DNA of 64,000 bases from Pseudomonadota bacterium (lineage in GTDB: Bacteria; Pseudomonadota; Gammaproteobacteria; Steroidobacterales; Steroidobacteraceae). The position numbers were made by a program, and so were the translations under genes. The stretch is from NCBI GenBank assembly GCA_025357635.1, contig JANXOV010000099.1:21987-85986 (forward strand). The letters are read 5' to 3'. The notes beneath the pieces are model-generated. The model saw nothing but the letters and a program-made list of their open reading frames with translations, was not told the origin of the DNA and did no database searches. This document shows positions 9,042-18,375 of this stretch, piece after piece (positions within the stretch are counted from its first letter, which is position 1; each line of letters begins with the position of its first letter).

Positions 9042-10639
9042 TGCGCCGCCCGGGAACCGCGCGAAGCGTCGCGCAGAATGGCTCGTGCCGCATTGGCGCC
9101 CGGCGCTCCCATGACGCCGCCGCCCGGATGGGTGCTCGACCCGCACATATACAGCCCGCGCACCGGGCCACGGTATTGCGCGTAGCCGGGTATCGGCCGG
9201 TTGAACAGCAATTGATCCAGCGTCAGCTCGCCCTGGAAGATATTGCCCTCGGTCAGCCCGACCTCGTTCTCGATATCCCAGGGCGTGCGGATTTCCGCAT
9301 GCAGGATCAGCTTTTTGAAGTCAGGGCTGTGCTGCGCGATGGTGTCGATGACCGTGTCGCCGAACGCCTGGCGCTTGGCCGGCGTCCAATCGCCGTCGGC
9401 CAGGCGGTACGGGCAATACTGAACGAACACCGACATGTAGTGCTTGCCATTGGGCGTCATGGTCGGATCAATCTGGGTCGGAATGAGCATGTCGATGTAG
9501 GGCGCCTGCGACCAGCGTCCCGCCTTCCAATCATCGTAGGCACGCTCGACCATCTCGATGGTGTCGGTGACGTGAAGATCGCCGCGGATGCAGGGCGAAC
9601 CCGGCGGAATGGCCGGAAAACTCGGCAGGCCGTCCAGTGCGATGTTCAACTTGCCCGACGAGCCGCGGATCTTGAAGTTCTTCACCTGCCGCACGAACTC
9701 CGGCGGCAGGTCGGATTCATCCATGGTGTTGAGGAAGGTGCGGCGTACGTCCATGTTCGACACCACCATCGGCGCGAACAGTTCTTCCCCGCCCGCCAGC
9801 CGCACACCGACCGCGCGCTCGTTGCGCACCAGGATTTTCTCCACCGGCGCCGAAGCGCGGATGCTGCCACCGCTGGCTTTCAAAGACTCACCCAGCGCCT
9901 GAGTGATCGCGCCCATGCCGCCGCGCGCAAATCCCCATGCGCCCACCGTGTCATCGATGTCGCCCATGTAGTGATGCAGCAGCACGTAAGCGGACCCCGG
10001 CGAGCGCGGGCCCAGCGCCGTGCCGATGATCGAGCTGCCGGAAAAGTGCGCCTTGACGATTTCGCTCTCGAAATACTCATCCAGAAAATCCGCGGCGCTC
10101 ATGGTCCAGAAGCGCAGTGTTTCGTACATGCGCTGTTCGCCCATGTTGTGAAATCGCTTGCCCAGGTATAGCAGCTCCTGGATGTCGCGCGGCCTGAAGG
10201 AGGTCGGATCCGGCGGTTCGCGCATCAACAAGGGCTTGATGAACTTGCATTGCCGCATGACGTCGCGCGCATAGCGCTCGTAACTTTCCGCATCGCGTTT
10301 GGAATGGCGCGCGATCTCGCGGCGGAACGCATCGTGGTTGTCATACACGGCAAGGTGGCCGCCGTCGCGCATCATGGTGCAGCCGCCCTCGTAGGGTATG
10401 ATCTGCAAACCATATTTTGGCAGCTCAAGCGTCCGGATGATCTCCGGGCGCAACAGACTGCAAACGTAGGAGCAGTTCGAATAGGTGAAGTCCTTGTACA
10501 GCTGGCGGCTGACGGCCGCGCCGCCGATGTATTCGTTGCGCTCCAGCACCAGCACGTTGAGACCCGCGCGTGCAAGATAGCAGGCGGCCACAAGGCCGTT
10601 GTGCCCCGCCCCGACGATGATGGCGTCGTGCTCCTTCAA
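9038..10639 (-). CDS. phytoene-desaturase-like NAD(P)/FAD oxidoreductase 2
   Basis: TTG start; HDAIIVGAGHNGLVAACYLARAGLNVLVLER; GLYMCGSSTHPGGGVMGAPGANAARAIL. Confidence 0.85.
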   Translation of the reverse strand: MKEHDAIIVGAGHNGLVAACYLARAGLNVLVLERNEYIGGAAVSRQLYKDFTYSNCSYVCSLLRPEIIRTLELPKYGLQIIPYEGGCTMMRDGGHLAVYDNHDAFRREIARHSKRDAESYERYARDVMRQCKFIKPLLMREPPDPTSFRPRDIQELLYLGKRFHNMGEQRMYETLRFWTMSAADFLDEYFESEIVKAHFSGSSIIGTALGPRSPGSAYVLLHHYMGDIDDTVGAWGFARGGMGAITQALGESLKASGGSIRASAPVEKILVRNERAVGVRLAGGEELFAPMVVSNMDVRRTFLNTMDESDLPPEFVRQVKNFKIRGSSGKLNIALDGLPSFPAIPPGSPCIRGDLHVTDTIEMVERAYDDWKAGRWSQAPYIDMLIPTQIDPTMTPNGKHYMSVFVQYCPYRLADGDWTPAKRQAFGDTVIDTIAQHSPDFKKLILHAEIRTPWDIENEVGLTEGNIFQGELTLDQLLFNRPIPGYAQYRGPVRGLYMCGSSTHPGGGVMGAPGANAARAILRDASRGSRAAH

Positions 10640-11979
10640 GCGGAAACTTTGTCGACTGACACGCTGCCGGACTGCAGCGTCGTGTCCACTGCGATTTCGA
10701 ATGCAGCAAGAGTGTCCTTCAGGCAGGATTCGTCGTGCGCCTCGCAGATGAACCAAGGTTCGCGTGAATCCGGTTCACACAGGATTTTTTCATCGTGCAG
10801 CACGCGCGCCATCGCGTCGTAGAACGAATAGTCGCTGCTCTTCCAGTCACGGTAATTGCGCGGCGGCTCGGCCGCGAAGTACAAGCCGCTCATGGAAGGA
10901 TGACCGACGAAACTGTGGGCGATGCCGCGCGCATTCAGCACGGCGCGCATGCCGGCGCGCAGCCGCGTGCCGTACTCTGCGATGGTCTTGAGCGCATCGG
11001 TCTCATCGAGAATTTCCAGGGTCTTTTCCGCGGCGGCCATCGACACCGCATGCGCGGTGTAGGTGCCGCCGTGCGCCACGCCGCGGCCGAGCTTGCGCAT
11101 GATGCGTTCGCGTCCCGCCAGCACCGAAATCGGATAGCCATTGCCGACCGCCTTTGCAAAGGTGCACAGGTCGGCATGGACGCCGTACAGCTCCTGCACG
11201 CCGCCGCGCGCCACGCGGAAACCCGTCTTCACCTCGTCGATCAGCAGCACCACACCATATTTGTCGCACAACTCGCGCGCCACCTTGAGGTACTCGGGTT
11301 CGGCCGCAATCCCCAGGCAATTGCCCATGATGGGCTCGATCAGCATGCACGCGAGCCGGTTCGCGTTGCGCTTGAACACCTCTTCCAACTGATTGGCGTC
11401 GTTGGCCTGCACGAAATGCGCAAAACTGCGCGTACTCACCGGCACGCCTTCACTGTAGGGCTTGATCTCCGGATCACCCACTTGCGACCACTGATCCATG
11501 GGGGTGAACCACATGGCGGCATCGAACAGACCGTGATAGCTGCCTTCGAGAATGACGTAGTCATCCTTGCCGGTGTAGGCGCGCGCCAGGCGCAGCCCCG
11601 CCATCACGGCCTCAGTGCCGGAATTGGAAAAGCGCACGAGTTCCGCCGCCGGCACCATCTTGGAAATGCGCTCGGCCACGGTCAGTTCACGCTCGGTGGA
11701 CAAGGCAAACACACCGCCCACCTTCATGCCCTCGATGGCGGCCGCGTCCACGCGTGGATCCGCGTAGCCCAGAATCGCCGGTCCGTAGCCCAGGCGGTAG
11801 TCAACGTACACGTTGTCGTCGAGATCGGTGACGCGCGCGCCGCGTCCGTGCTTCACGTAGATCGTGCGGTCTTCGCCCCAATAACGAAAATTCGATGCAA
11901 CTCCCAAGGGCAGCTTTTTGACTGCGCGCTGGAAGTGGGCATTGCTCTTGCTGAGGTCTCTGGGCATGTGGCACTCCAA
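10636..11979 (-). CDS. class III PLP aminotransferase (glutamate-1-semialdehyde aminomutase-like)
   Basis: RFSNSGTEAVMAGLRLARAYTGKD; LLIDEVKTGFRVARGG; PLP lysine region TFAKAVGNGYPISVLAG. Confidence 0.87.
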   Translation of the reverse strand: MECHMPRDLSKSNAHFQRAVKKLPLGVASNFRYWGEDRTIYVKHGRGARVTDLDDNVYVDYRLGYGPAILGYADPRVDAAAIEGMKVGGVFALSTERELTVAERISKMVPAAELVRFSNSGTEAVMAGLRLARAYTGKDDYVILEGSYHGLFDAAMWFTPMDQWSQVGDPEIKPYSEGVPVSTRSFAHFVQANDANQLEEVFKRNANRLACMLIEPIMGNCLGIAAEPEYLKVARELCDKYGVVLLIDEVKTGFRVARGGVQELYGVHADLCTFAKAVGNGYPISVLAGRERIMRKLGRGVAHGGTYTAHAVSMAAAEKTLEILDETDALKTIAEYGTRLRAGMRAVLNARGIAHSFVGHPSMSGLYFAAEPPRNYRDWKSSDYSFYDAMARVLHDEKILCEPDSREPWFICEAHDESCLKDTLAAFEIAVDTTLQSGSVSVDKVSA

Positions 11980-12185
11980 TCTTTATTCTAAGGGTTTGCG
12001 CCCCGGTCGCGAGAACCTACCATTGCGGCGCCCCGGCGTCCACAGTTTTATATAACCATATAATGTCAATGAATTCAGCAGGAAACCTAATAAAATAGGC
12101 AAATACGACGTATTTTGACGCTTGCCAAAGTCTTCGTTTCCAGGTTAAATTAAACACTCATATAAATCCCACCAGGGGGCCATCA

Positions 12186-13349
12186 GTGACCAGCCTAGCC
12201 GCCGCGAAAGAAACCGCCTCCCCCATCCAAGTCCCGCATGCGCTGCCGGCGTGGGTTTACAACAATGCGGACATGACGCGACTGGAATTGCAGCGCATCC
12301 TCATGCCCACCTGGCAGATCGTGTGCCACGTGAATTCCATTCCCAAGGCCGGCGACTACGTGACGCTGGATATCGGGCCCGAAAGCGTCTTCGCCGTGCG
12401 CGATCGGGACGGCGGGATCCGCGCTTTTCACAATGTGTGCCGCCATCGCGGCGCCCGGATTCTCGATGACCAGGGAAATTGTCCCGGCGCCATCACCTGT
12501 CCGTATCACGGCTGGTCGTACAAGCATGACGGCTCGCTCATCGGCATGCCGCTGAAGGAGACATTTCCGAATCTGGACCGCTCCACCCACGGACTGCGCC
12601 CCGTGCGCGTCGAGATCGCGCTGGGGTTCGTGTTCGTCTGCCTGTCCGGCAACCCGCCCTCCGTCACCGCGATGTGGGGCGACCTGGCCAAGGAATTCGA
12701 GCCCTACCACTTCGACAAAATGGTGCCGATTGCGCCGTTTTACTTCGAGATGTGGGAGGCGGACTGGAAAGTGGCCATGGACAATTACCTGGAGTCCTAT
12801 CACGTGCCGCTGGGGCATCCGGGACTGAACCGCATGTTCACCCCGGATTTCGAGGACCAGGCATCACGGCCGGGCATCGCACGCGGCGCCAGTTGGATGC
12901 GCGACACGCCCTCCACGCGCTGGTCCGAGCGCATGTATCAGCACCTGGCGCCGCGCACGGCGACGCACCTGCCGGAGAAGCTGCGCGGCTGTTGGCGCTT
13001 CTACAGCGTCCTGCCCAACCTGGGTATCGACGTGTTTCCGGATCAGATGTCGTTCTTCCAGGTGCTGCCGCGCGGCCCGGGCAAATGCGTCATCCGCGGC
13101 GGCATTTACGGCCTGCCCGACTCCCGCCGCGAAATGAAACTGCTGCGCTTTCTGGGCAACCGCATCAACATGCAGGTGAACAGCGAAGACCGCGGTTTGT
13201 GCGCCCGCGTGCAGCGCGGACTTGCCTCCAGCAGCTATCAGCCCGGACCATTGTCCGAACTGGAAGGCTGGATGCTGGAGTTCCACAACCTGCTGCGTGA
13301 GCGGATTCCGGAAGTTCGCCTGCCAAGCGCTCCCGCGCGATTCGCCTGA
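12186..13349 (+). CDS. Rieske non-haem iron oxygenase, alpha subunit (aromatic-ring / quaternary-ammonium oxygenase family)
   Basis: Rieske CRHRG and CPYHGWSY; iron-site DNYLESYHVPLGH. Confidence 0.88.
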   Translation: MTSLAAAKETASPIQVPHALPAWVYNNADMTRLELQRILMPTWQIVCHVNSIPKAGDYVTLDIGPESVFAVRDRDGGIRAFHNVCRHRGARILDDQGNCPGAITCPYHGWSYKHDGSLIGMPLKETFPNLDRSTHGLRPVRVEIALGFVFVCLSGNPPSVTAMWGDLAKEFEPYHFDKMVPIAPFYFEMWEADWKVAMDNYLESYHVPLGHPGLNRMFTPDFEDQASRPGIARGASWMRDTPSTRWSERMYQHLAPRTATHLPEKLRGCWRFYSVLPNLGIDVFPDQMSFFQVLPRGPGKCVIRGGIYGLPDSRREMKLLRFLGNRINMQVNSEDRGLCARVQRGLASSSYQPGPLSELEGWMLEFHNLLRERIPEVRLPSAPARFA

Positions 13350-13356
13350 AAGACAA

Positions 13357-13386
13357 CCCTGCTGCGCCAGTTCCGGCGCGGCAGGG
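13357..13386. terminator. hairpin between convergent Rieske oxygenase and aldehyde dehydrogenase genes
   Basis: CCCTGCTGCGCC-agttcc-GGCGCGGCAGGG, 12-bp stem with one G-U-type mismatch; no U tract. Confidence 0.5.
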
Positions 13387-13394
13387 CTTGCGCA

Positions 13395-14894
13395 TCAGAC
13401 CAGATTGATCCAAGCAGACTTGGTCTGCGTATAGGAAATCAAGCTCTCCAGGCATTTGTCGCGACCCTGACCGGATTGTTTGTAACCGCCGAAGGGCTGA
13501 GTCATGTCACCGTGATCGAAGCAGTTCACCCAGATCACACCGGCCTCCAGGTCGCGCACGGCCTTGTGTGCCGTGCTCAGATTCTTGGTCCATACTGCCG
13601 CCGCCAATCCGTAGATGGAATCATTCGCCACGGCGATGGCCTCCTCGATGCCGTCGACTTCGATGGCCGCCGCCACAGGCCCGAAGATCTCTTCGCGTGC
13701 AATGGTCATTTGATTGGTGACCTTGGAGAAGAACGTGGGCTGGATGAATGCTCCCGGGTTGTCCGGCGTGGCGCCGCCGAATTCGAGTCTTGCGCCCTCT
13801 GATTTGCCGCGCGCCACGTAGCTCATGACGCGCGCGCGATGGCCCGCCGTGACCAGCGGCCCCAGATTGGTGGCCGGATCCAGCGGATCACCCGGTTGAT
13901 AGGCGGTGCGGCCGCGCTCGATGAATCGCGCAATGAATTCCTTGGCGATGGGCTTGTCGATAAGCAGGCGCGAGCCGGCGTTGCAGACTTCACCCATGTT
14001 GCCGTAGATGCCGTTGATGGCATAGGTCACGGCCACGTCCAGGTCAGGCAGATCGCCCAGGAAAATCTGCGGCGACTTCCCGCCGCACTCCAGGGCAACC
14101 CGCTTCATGTTGGATTGACCTGCATAAATCAGCATCTGTTTGCCGATCTCGGTGGAACCGGTAAAGGCGATTTTCATCACATCGTTGTGCAAAGCCAGCG
14201 CAGCGCCGGCCTGCTCGCCCAGCCCGTTGACCACGTTCAAGGCGCCCGGCGGGCCGCCGGCCTCGATGAACAATTGCGCCAGAACCAGCGCCGACAAGGG
14301 AGATTGTTCGGCGGGCTTCAACACCACCGTGTTGCCGGCCGCCAGCGCCGGCGCGATCTTCCACGCCGCCATCAGCAAGGGATAGTTCCACGGCACAATG
14401 CAGCCGACCACGCCCAGCGGTTCGCGCAGGATGTAGTGGAACGCATCCGAGGCCGTGGCCGTGACCGCGCCGTCGATCTTGTCGATGAGCTCGCCAAAAT
14501 AGGCGAAGTTCTGCGCCGCGGACGGGATGTCGATGGTGAGCATGTCGCGGATCGGCTTGCCCATGCAGAGCGTGTCGAGCAGCGCGAGTCTTTCCGCGTT
14601 CTTTTCCAAAAGACAGGACAAGCGGGCGAGTACCGCCATGCGCTCGCGTGGCGCCATGCGGCTCCAAGTCCGCCCGGCGAAGCAACGCTTGGCGGCGGCA
14701 ACTGCGTGATCGATGTCCGCCGCCTCGCCGGCGCTGACCTCGCACAACACAGTGGCCGTGGCCGGATTGATCACGGCGAATCGCCCGCCCTTGACCGAAT
14801 CCACGAACTCCCCGTCGATGAAATGACGCGTTTCGTACTTGAGCGTTGATGCGCGGGCGTGCCAGTCGGCGGTTTTCAGTTCCATAAGACTCAT
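13395..14894 (-). CDS. NAD-dependent aldehyde dehydrogenase (PuuC-like aminoaldehyde dehydrogenase)
   Basis: PWNYPLLMAAWKIAPALAAGNTVVLKPAE; LECGGKSP; GEVCNAGSR; NCFDHGDMTQPFGGYKQSG. Confidence 0.92.
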   Translation of the reverse strand: MSLMELKTADWHARASTLKYETRHFIDGEFVDSVKGGRFAVINPATATVLCEVSAGEAADIDHAVAAAKRCFAGRTWSRMAPRERMAVLARLSCLLEKNAERLALLDTLCMGKPIRDMLTIDIPSAAQNFAYFGELIDKIDGAVTATASDAFHYILREPLGVVGCIVPWNYPLLMAAWKIAPALAAGNTVVLKPAEQSPLSALVLAQLFIEAGGPPGALNVVNGLGEQAGAALALHNDVMKIAFTGSTEIGKQMLIYAGQSNMKRVALECGGKSPQIFLGDLPDLDVAVTYAINGIYGNMGEVCNAGSRLLIDKPIAKEFIARFIERGRTAYQPGDPLDPATNLGPLVTAGHRARVMSYVARGKSEGARLEFGGATPDNPGAFIQPTFFSKVTNQMTIAREEIFGPVAAAIEVDGIEEAIAVANDSIYGLAAAVWTKNLSTAHKAVRDLEAGVIWVNCFDHGDMTQPFGGYKQSGQGRDKCLESLISYTQTKSAWINLV

Positions 14895-14929
14895 GGGGCT
14901 CTCCGATGCGTGGAAATTACAGTTGTCGG

Positions 14930-15880
14930 CTAGTCTAGCGCAGCCGCCGGCGCGAGCAGAAAAATGAAGCCGTCGCGTTCGCACACCTCGACCGGCGCGC
15001 CGTCCGCGGCGGCGCCCGTCTCGCTGTCCGGCAGCCGCCGCGCGATGAGGCCCGCCGCGCCCCGCCGGATGACGGCGCGGCCGCCGCCGGCGCCGACCAA
15101 CAGCTCGCTGTCGGGCGCCGGCAATTGAGCCACGTGCCCGGCGAGCTGCCAAGTGCCCATCGAGGCCGCTGCCGAGGGCAGCGGCAGCTCACGCGACGCA
15201 GCACTTGTGCGCGCCCCATCGAAGCGCCCGGGAAACAGCGAACGCAGATAGCTCATGGCCCGGCGTTTGACCATATTGCGGTCGATCCGGGATTCGTCTT
15301 GAAAGGCAATATCCTGCCACAGCACCTCCAGTACGCCGATCAGCCCCAATGACACCGCATCCGGATCCAGCTGCGACTGGCCCGTGAGCGTGATCATGCG
15401 TCCGATGAGATCGCGCGTGAGCGCGGTAAAATTCGCATCCTTCTGGCCGCACAGGTCGAAGTATTCGGCGCGCGAACTGGCCTCGCCCCAGAATGAGTAC
15501 CAAACCGACACCTTGCGCGGACTGGCGATTTGCGGATCCAGGTACAGCTCCACCAGCGCTTTGAGCGCGGCCACCGGATCGCTGCGCAGCCGGGACACCG
15601 GAATCAGCAGCTGCTGCTCAAATTCGTCGGCGAGGAACTGCAGCGAGGCCACCAGCATGGCGGCCTTGGAATCAAAGTAAAACCGCACGATGCCGGGCGA
15701 CATCCTGGCGATGGCGGTGACCCGCTCCACGGTGGTGTTCGAGGGCCCGTGCACGTACAGGGCGGAAATACAGGCCTCGATCAGCCGCTGCCGCTGCATA
15801 TCCCGGGAAGTGCGCGGCGGCACGGCGCGCGGGGCGCGTCTTGGCGTGCTCTCGCGGGCGGTCTTCTTGCGGGCGGCCAC
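14930..15880 (-). CDS. TetR family transcriptional regulator with long C-terminal extension
   Basis: HTH region QRLIEACISALYVHGPSNTTVERVTAIARMSPGIVRFYFDSKAAML. Confidence 0.8.
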   Translation of the reverse strand: MAARKKTARESTPRRAPRAVPPRTSRDMQRQRLIEACISALYVHGPSNTTVERVTAIARMSPGIVRFYFDSKAAMLVASLQFLADEFEQQLLIPVSRLRSDPVAALKALVELYLDPQIASPRKVSVWYSFWGEASSRAEYFDLCGQKDANFTALTRDLIGRMITLTGQSQLDPDAVSLGLIGVLEVLWQDIAFQDESRIDRNMVKRRAMSYLRSLFPGRFDGARTSAASRELPLPSAAASMGTWQLAGHVAQLPAPDSELLVGAGGGRAVIRRGAAGLIARRLPDSETGAAADGAPVEVCERDGFIFLLAPAAALD

Positions 15881-15930
15881 TTTAGCGTCCCGGCATCCGG
15901 GATTGCCAAAGGCACCGGCCTCTGGTCAGA

Positions 15931-16863
15931 TTGGCAGCAGTGAATCCCGCAATTCTCACCTCATCGAACGCACACCCGGGCTGGCTGCAAAGGCACAACC
16001 GCTGGCTGATCATCTTCCCACCGTTCATGTTTCTGCTCGTCTTCTTTCTGATCCCGTTCGGATTTGCGTTGATGATCAGTTTCGCGCAGACGGCAATTCA
16101 CGTGCCGCCGTACACCAGCATCGTATCCATATCGCCGGATTCGCGCATCGATTTATCACTGCACCTGGGCAACTATAAATATCTCTTCACCGACGAAGTG
16201 TATGCGATCGCCTATCTGTACTCGCTGAAGACCGCGTTCTTTTCCACGCTGATCTGCCTGGTGCTTGGATTCCCCATGGCCTATGCCATATCCCGCACCT
16301 CCAAGAGCACGCAGAACGTCCTGTTGCTGCTCATCATTCTGCCCTTTTGGACCTCCTTTCTGCTGCGTGTCTACGCGCTGGAGGGAATCATCCGCGAAAA
16401 CGGCCTCATCAATTCGGCGCTGCTATGGCTGGGGCTGATCGACCAACCGCTGAAGATCATGCGCACGAGCCTCGCGGTGTATCTGGGCATCATCTACTCC
16501 TACCTGCCCTTCATGGTGCTGCCTCTTTTCGCCACCCTGGAGAAGCTCGACCACTCGCTGCTGGAGGCGGCCGCGGACCTGGGCAGCCGCCCTTGGCGGG
16601 CGTTCGTGGATGTCACGCTGCCACTGGCCATGCCGGGCATCATCGCCGGATCCATGCTCGTCTTCATACCGGCCGTTGGCGAGTTCGTGATTCCCACACT
16701 GCTTGGCGGGCCCGACAATCTCATGATCGGGCGCGTGCTATGGGACGAGTTCTTCGGCAATCGCGACTGGCCGGTTGCCTCCGCGGTGGCCATCGTATTT
16801 CTGGTGCTGCTCGTGGGGCCGATCGCCCTGTATCAGCACTACCAGGCAAAAGAATTGGAGTGA
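15931..16863 (+). CDS. Pot-type ABC transporter permease (PotB/PotH-like)
   Basis: EAA-like loop LLEAAADLGSRPWRAFVDVTLPLAMPGIIAG; multiple TM segments. Confidence 0.9.
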   Translation: MAAVNPAILTSSNAHPGWLQRHNRWLIIFPPFMFLLVFFLIPFGFALMISFAQTAIHVPPYTSIVSISPDSRIDLSLHLGNYKYLFTDEVYAIAYLYSLKTAFFSTLICLVLGFPMAYAISRTSKSTQNVLLLLIILPFWTSFLLRVYALEGIIRENGLINSALLWLGLIDQPLKIMRTSLAVYLGIIYSYLPFMVLPLFATLEKLDHSLLEAAADLGSRPWRAFVDVTLPLAMPGIIAGSMLVFIPAVGEFVIPTLLGGPDNLMIGRVLWDEFFGNRDWPVASAVAIVFLVLLVGPIALYQHYQAKELE

Positions 16864-16867
16864 GCGC

Positions 16868-17698
16868 TTGAAAGAGGGCCCGTCCGCATTTCTGATCACC
16901 GTCCTGTGCGCAGGGATCGCGATCCTGTACATCCCGATGATCGTGCTGATCGCCTACTCGTTCAATGCATCGGCGCTGGTCAGCGTCTGGGGCGGGTTCA
17001 CCACGGCCTGGTACGCAACGCTGCTGCACAATGATCAGATGCTCGATGCAGCGTGGCTGTCGCTCAAGATCGGGATCGTGGCATCGACCTGCGCCGTCGT
17101 GCTGGGCACGCTGGCTGCCATCGCGTTGGTGCGCTTCAGGACCTTCCATGGGCGGTTTCTTCTGACCAGCATGGTCAATGCGCCGCTGGTCATGCCGGAG
17201 ATCATCACCGGCATCACACAGCTCCTGCTGTTCGTGGCCATGTTCAACCTGCTCGGCTGGCCGCACCGGGGATTCACGACCATCGTGTTGTCCCACGTCG
17301 CCTTCTGCACCGCGTACGTGACCATCACCGTGCAATCGCGCCTCGCCAGCGCGGACCGCTCCTACGAAGAGGCAGCGATGGATCTGGGCGCAAGTCCGGT
17401 GCGCGCCTTCATGGACACTACACTGCCGCTCATTTCGCCGGCACTCGCATCGAGCTGGCTGCTGAGCTTCACGCTGTCGCTGGATGACCTGGTGATTTCG
17501 AGCTTCGTGTCGGGGCCCGGCGCCAGCACGCTGCCGATGGTGATATTTTCAAAGGCGAAACTGGGCATCAGTCCGGATGTGAACGCGCTTGCCAGTCTCA
17601 TCATCGGCATTGTCGGCATCTGCGTGATCGCCGCGGGCGTGCTGATGCGCCGCACCGAGCGGCAGAGACTGGCGGACGCTCAATTGGCTTCAGACTGA
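16868..17698 (+). CDS. Pot-type ABC transporter permease (PotC/PotI-like), TTG start likely
   Basis: EEAAMDLGASPVRAFMDTTLPLISPALASSWLLSFTLSLDDLVISSFVSGPG. Confidence 0.9.
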   Translation: MKEGPSAFLITVLCAGIAILYIPMIVLIAYSFNASALVSVWGGFTTAWYATLLHNDQMLDAAWLSLKIGIVASTCAVVLGTLAAIALVRFRTFHGRFLLTSMVNAPLVMPEIITGITQLLLFVAMFNLLGWPHRGFTTIVLSHVAFCTAYVTITVQSRLASADRSYEEAAMDLGASPVRAFMDTTLPLISPALASSWLLSFTLSLDDLVISSFVSGPGASTLPMVIFSKAKLGISPDVNALASLIIGIVGICVIAAGVLMRRTERQRLADAQLASD

Positions 17699-18277
17699 GA
17701 CCAGCCCGTCTTTGACATGGCGCGGATCGTATGCGGTGCGCGAAAACACGCGATGCACGGCCGGTTCGAAGGCGCTAAGCGGCAGTGTCGGGTACTTCGG
17801 ATCGAAAGACGCCTGATCCCAGTTCGCGCAAAAGCTTTCGCAGGACCGGTACCAGGGATGATCCTTGAACCGCTCGCGCGCATTGCGATCGCCACCCACG
17901 AAATGGGCGTAATAATAGGATTGGAACAGGCCGTGCTGCTCCACGATCCAGGTGACCTCGGGGCGCACGTAGGGCTTGAGGATGGCCGCCGCGATCGCAG
18001 CGTGATTGTACGTGGCGAGCAGGTCACCCACATCGTGAATCAGCGCGGCAACCACCATGTCGTCATCGGCGCCGTCATTGAGCGCGCGCGTCGCGGTCTG
18101 CAAGGAATGGGTGAGCCGGCTCACCGGATAGCCTTCCAGCGAATGATCCAGTTCGAGCATGGTGCCCAAGATTTTTTCCGGCAGATGCTGCGCGTAATCG
18201 CGCTCGGACTGATCCAGCAGCAGATAGTCCTCTTTTGTGCCGTCCTTCATTTGTAAGAAGCTTACCAACCGCTGCAT
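17690..18277 (-). CDS. HD-domain protein, possibly related to PhnZ/TmpB/MIOX-type diiron oxygenases
   Basis: THSLQTATRALNDGADDDMVVAALIHDVGDLLATYNHAAIAAAILKPYVRPEVTWIVEQHGLFQSYYYAHFVGGDRNARERFKDHP. Confidence 0.75.
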   Translation of the reverse strand: MQRLVSFLQMKDGTKEDYLLLDQSERDYAQHLPEKILGTMLELDHSLEGYPVSRLTHSLQTATRALNDGADDDMVVAALIHDVGDLLATYNHAAIAAAILKPYVRPEVTWIVEQHGLFQSYYYAHFVGGDRNARERFKDHPWYRSCESFCANWDQASFDPKYPTLPLSAFEPAVHRVFSRTAYDPRHVKDGLVSV

Positions 18278-18375
18278 GTCGCTCTCCCCAATGAATTGAT
18301 CAGGCGTTGTGCGGCATCGAGCGGCGGCGAGGTGATCGCCAGTTGGCTACGCTGCTTGGGCGCCGGCACCGCCCA

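Noticed and set aside
7488-10639. Carotenoid crtI/phytoene desaturase genes belonging to the photosynthesis cluster
   Set aside because: The proteins have the desaturase-like FAD fold, but they sit in an amine-catabolic operon with GcvT and aminotransferase genes, far from bch genes, with no other crt genes nearby.
10636-11979. hemL (glutamate-1-semialdehyde aminomutase) feeding tetrapyrrole synthesis
   Set aside because: Family resemblance is real, but operon context points to catabolism and other class III aminotransferases share these motifs; gene symbol withheld.
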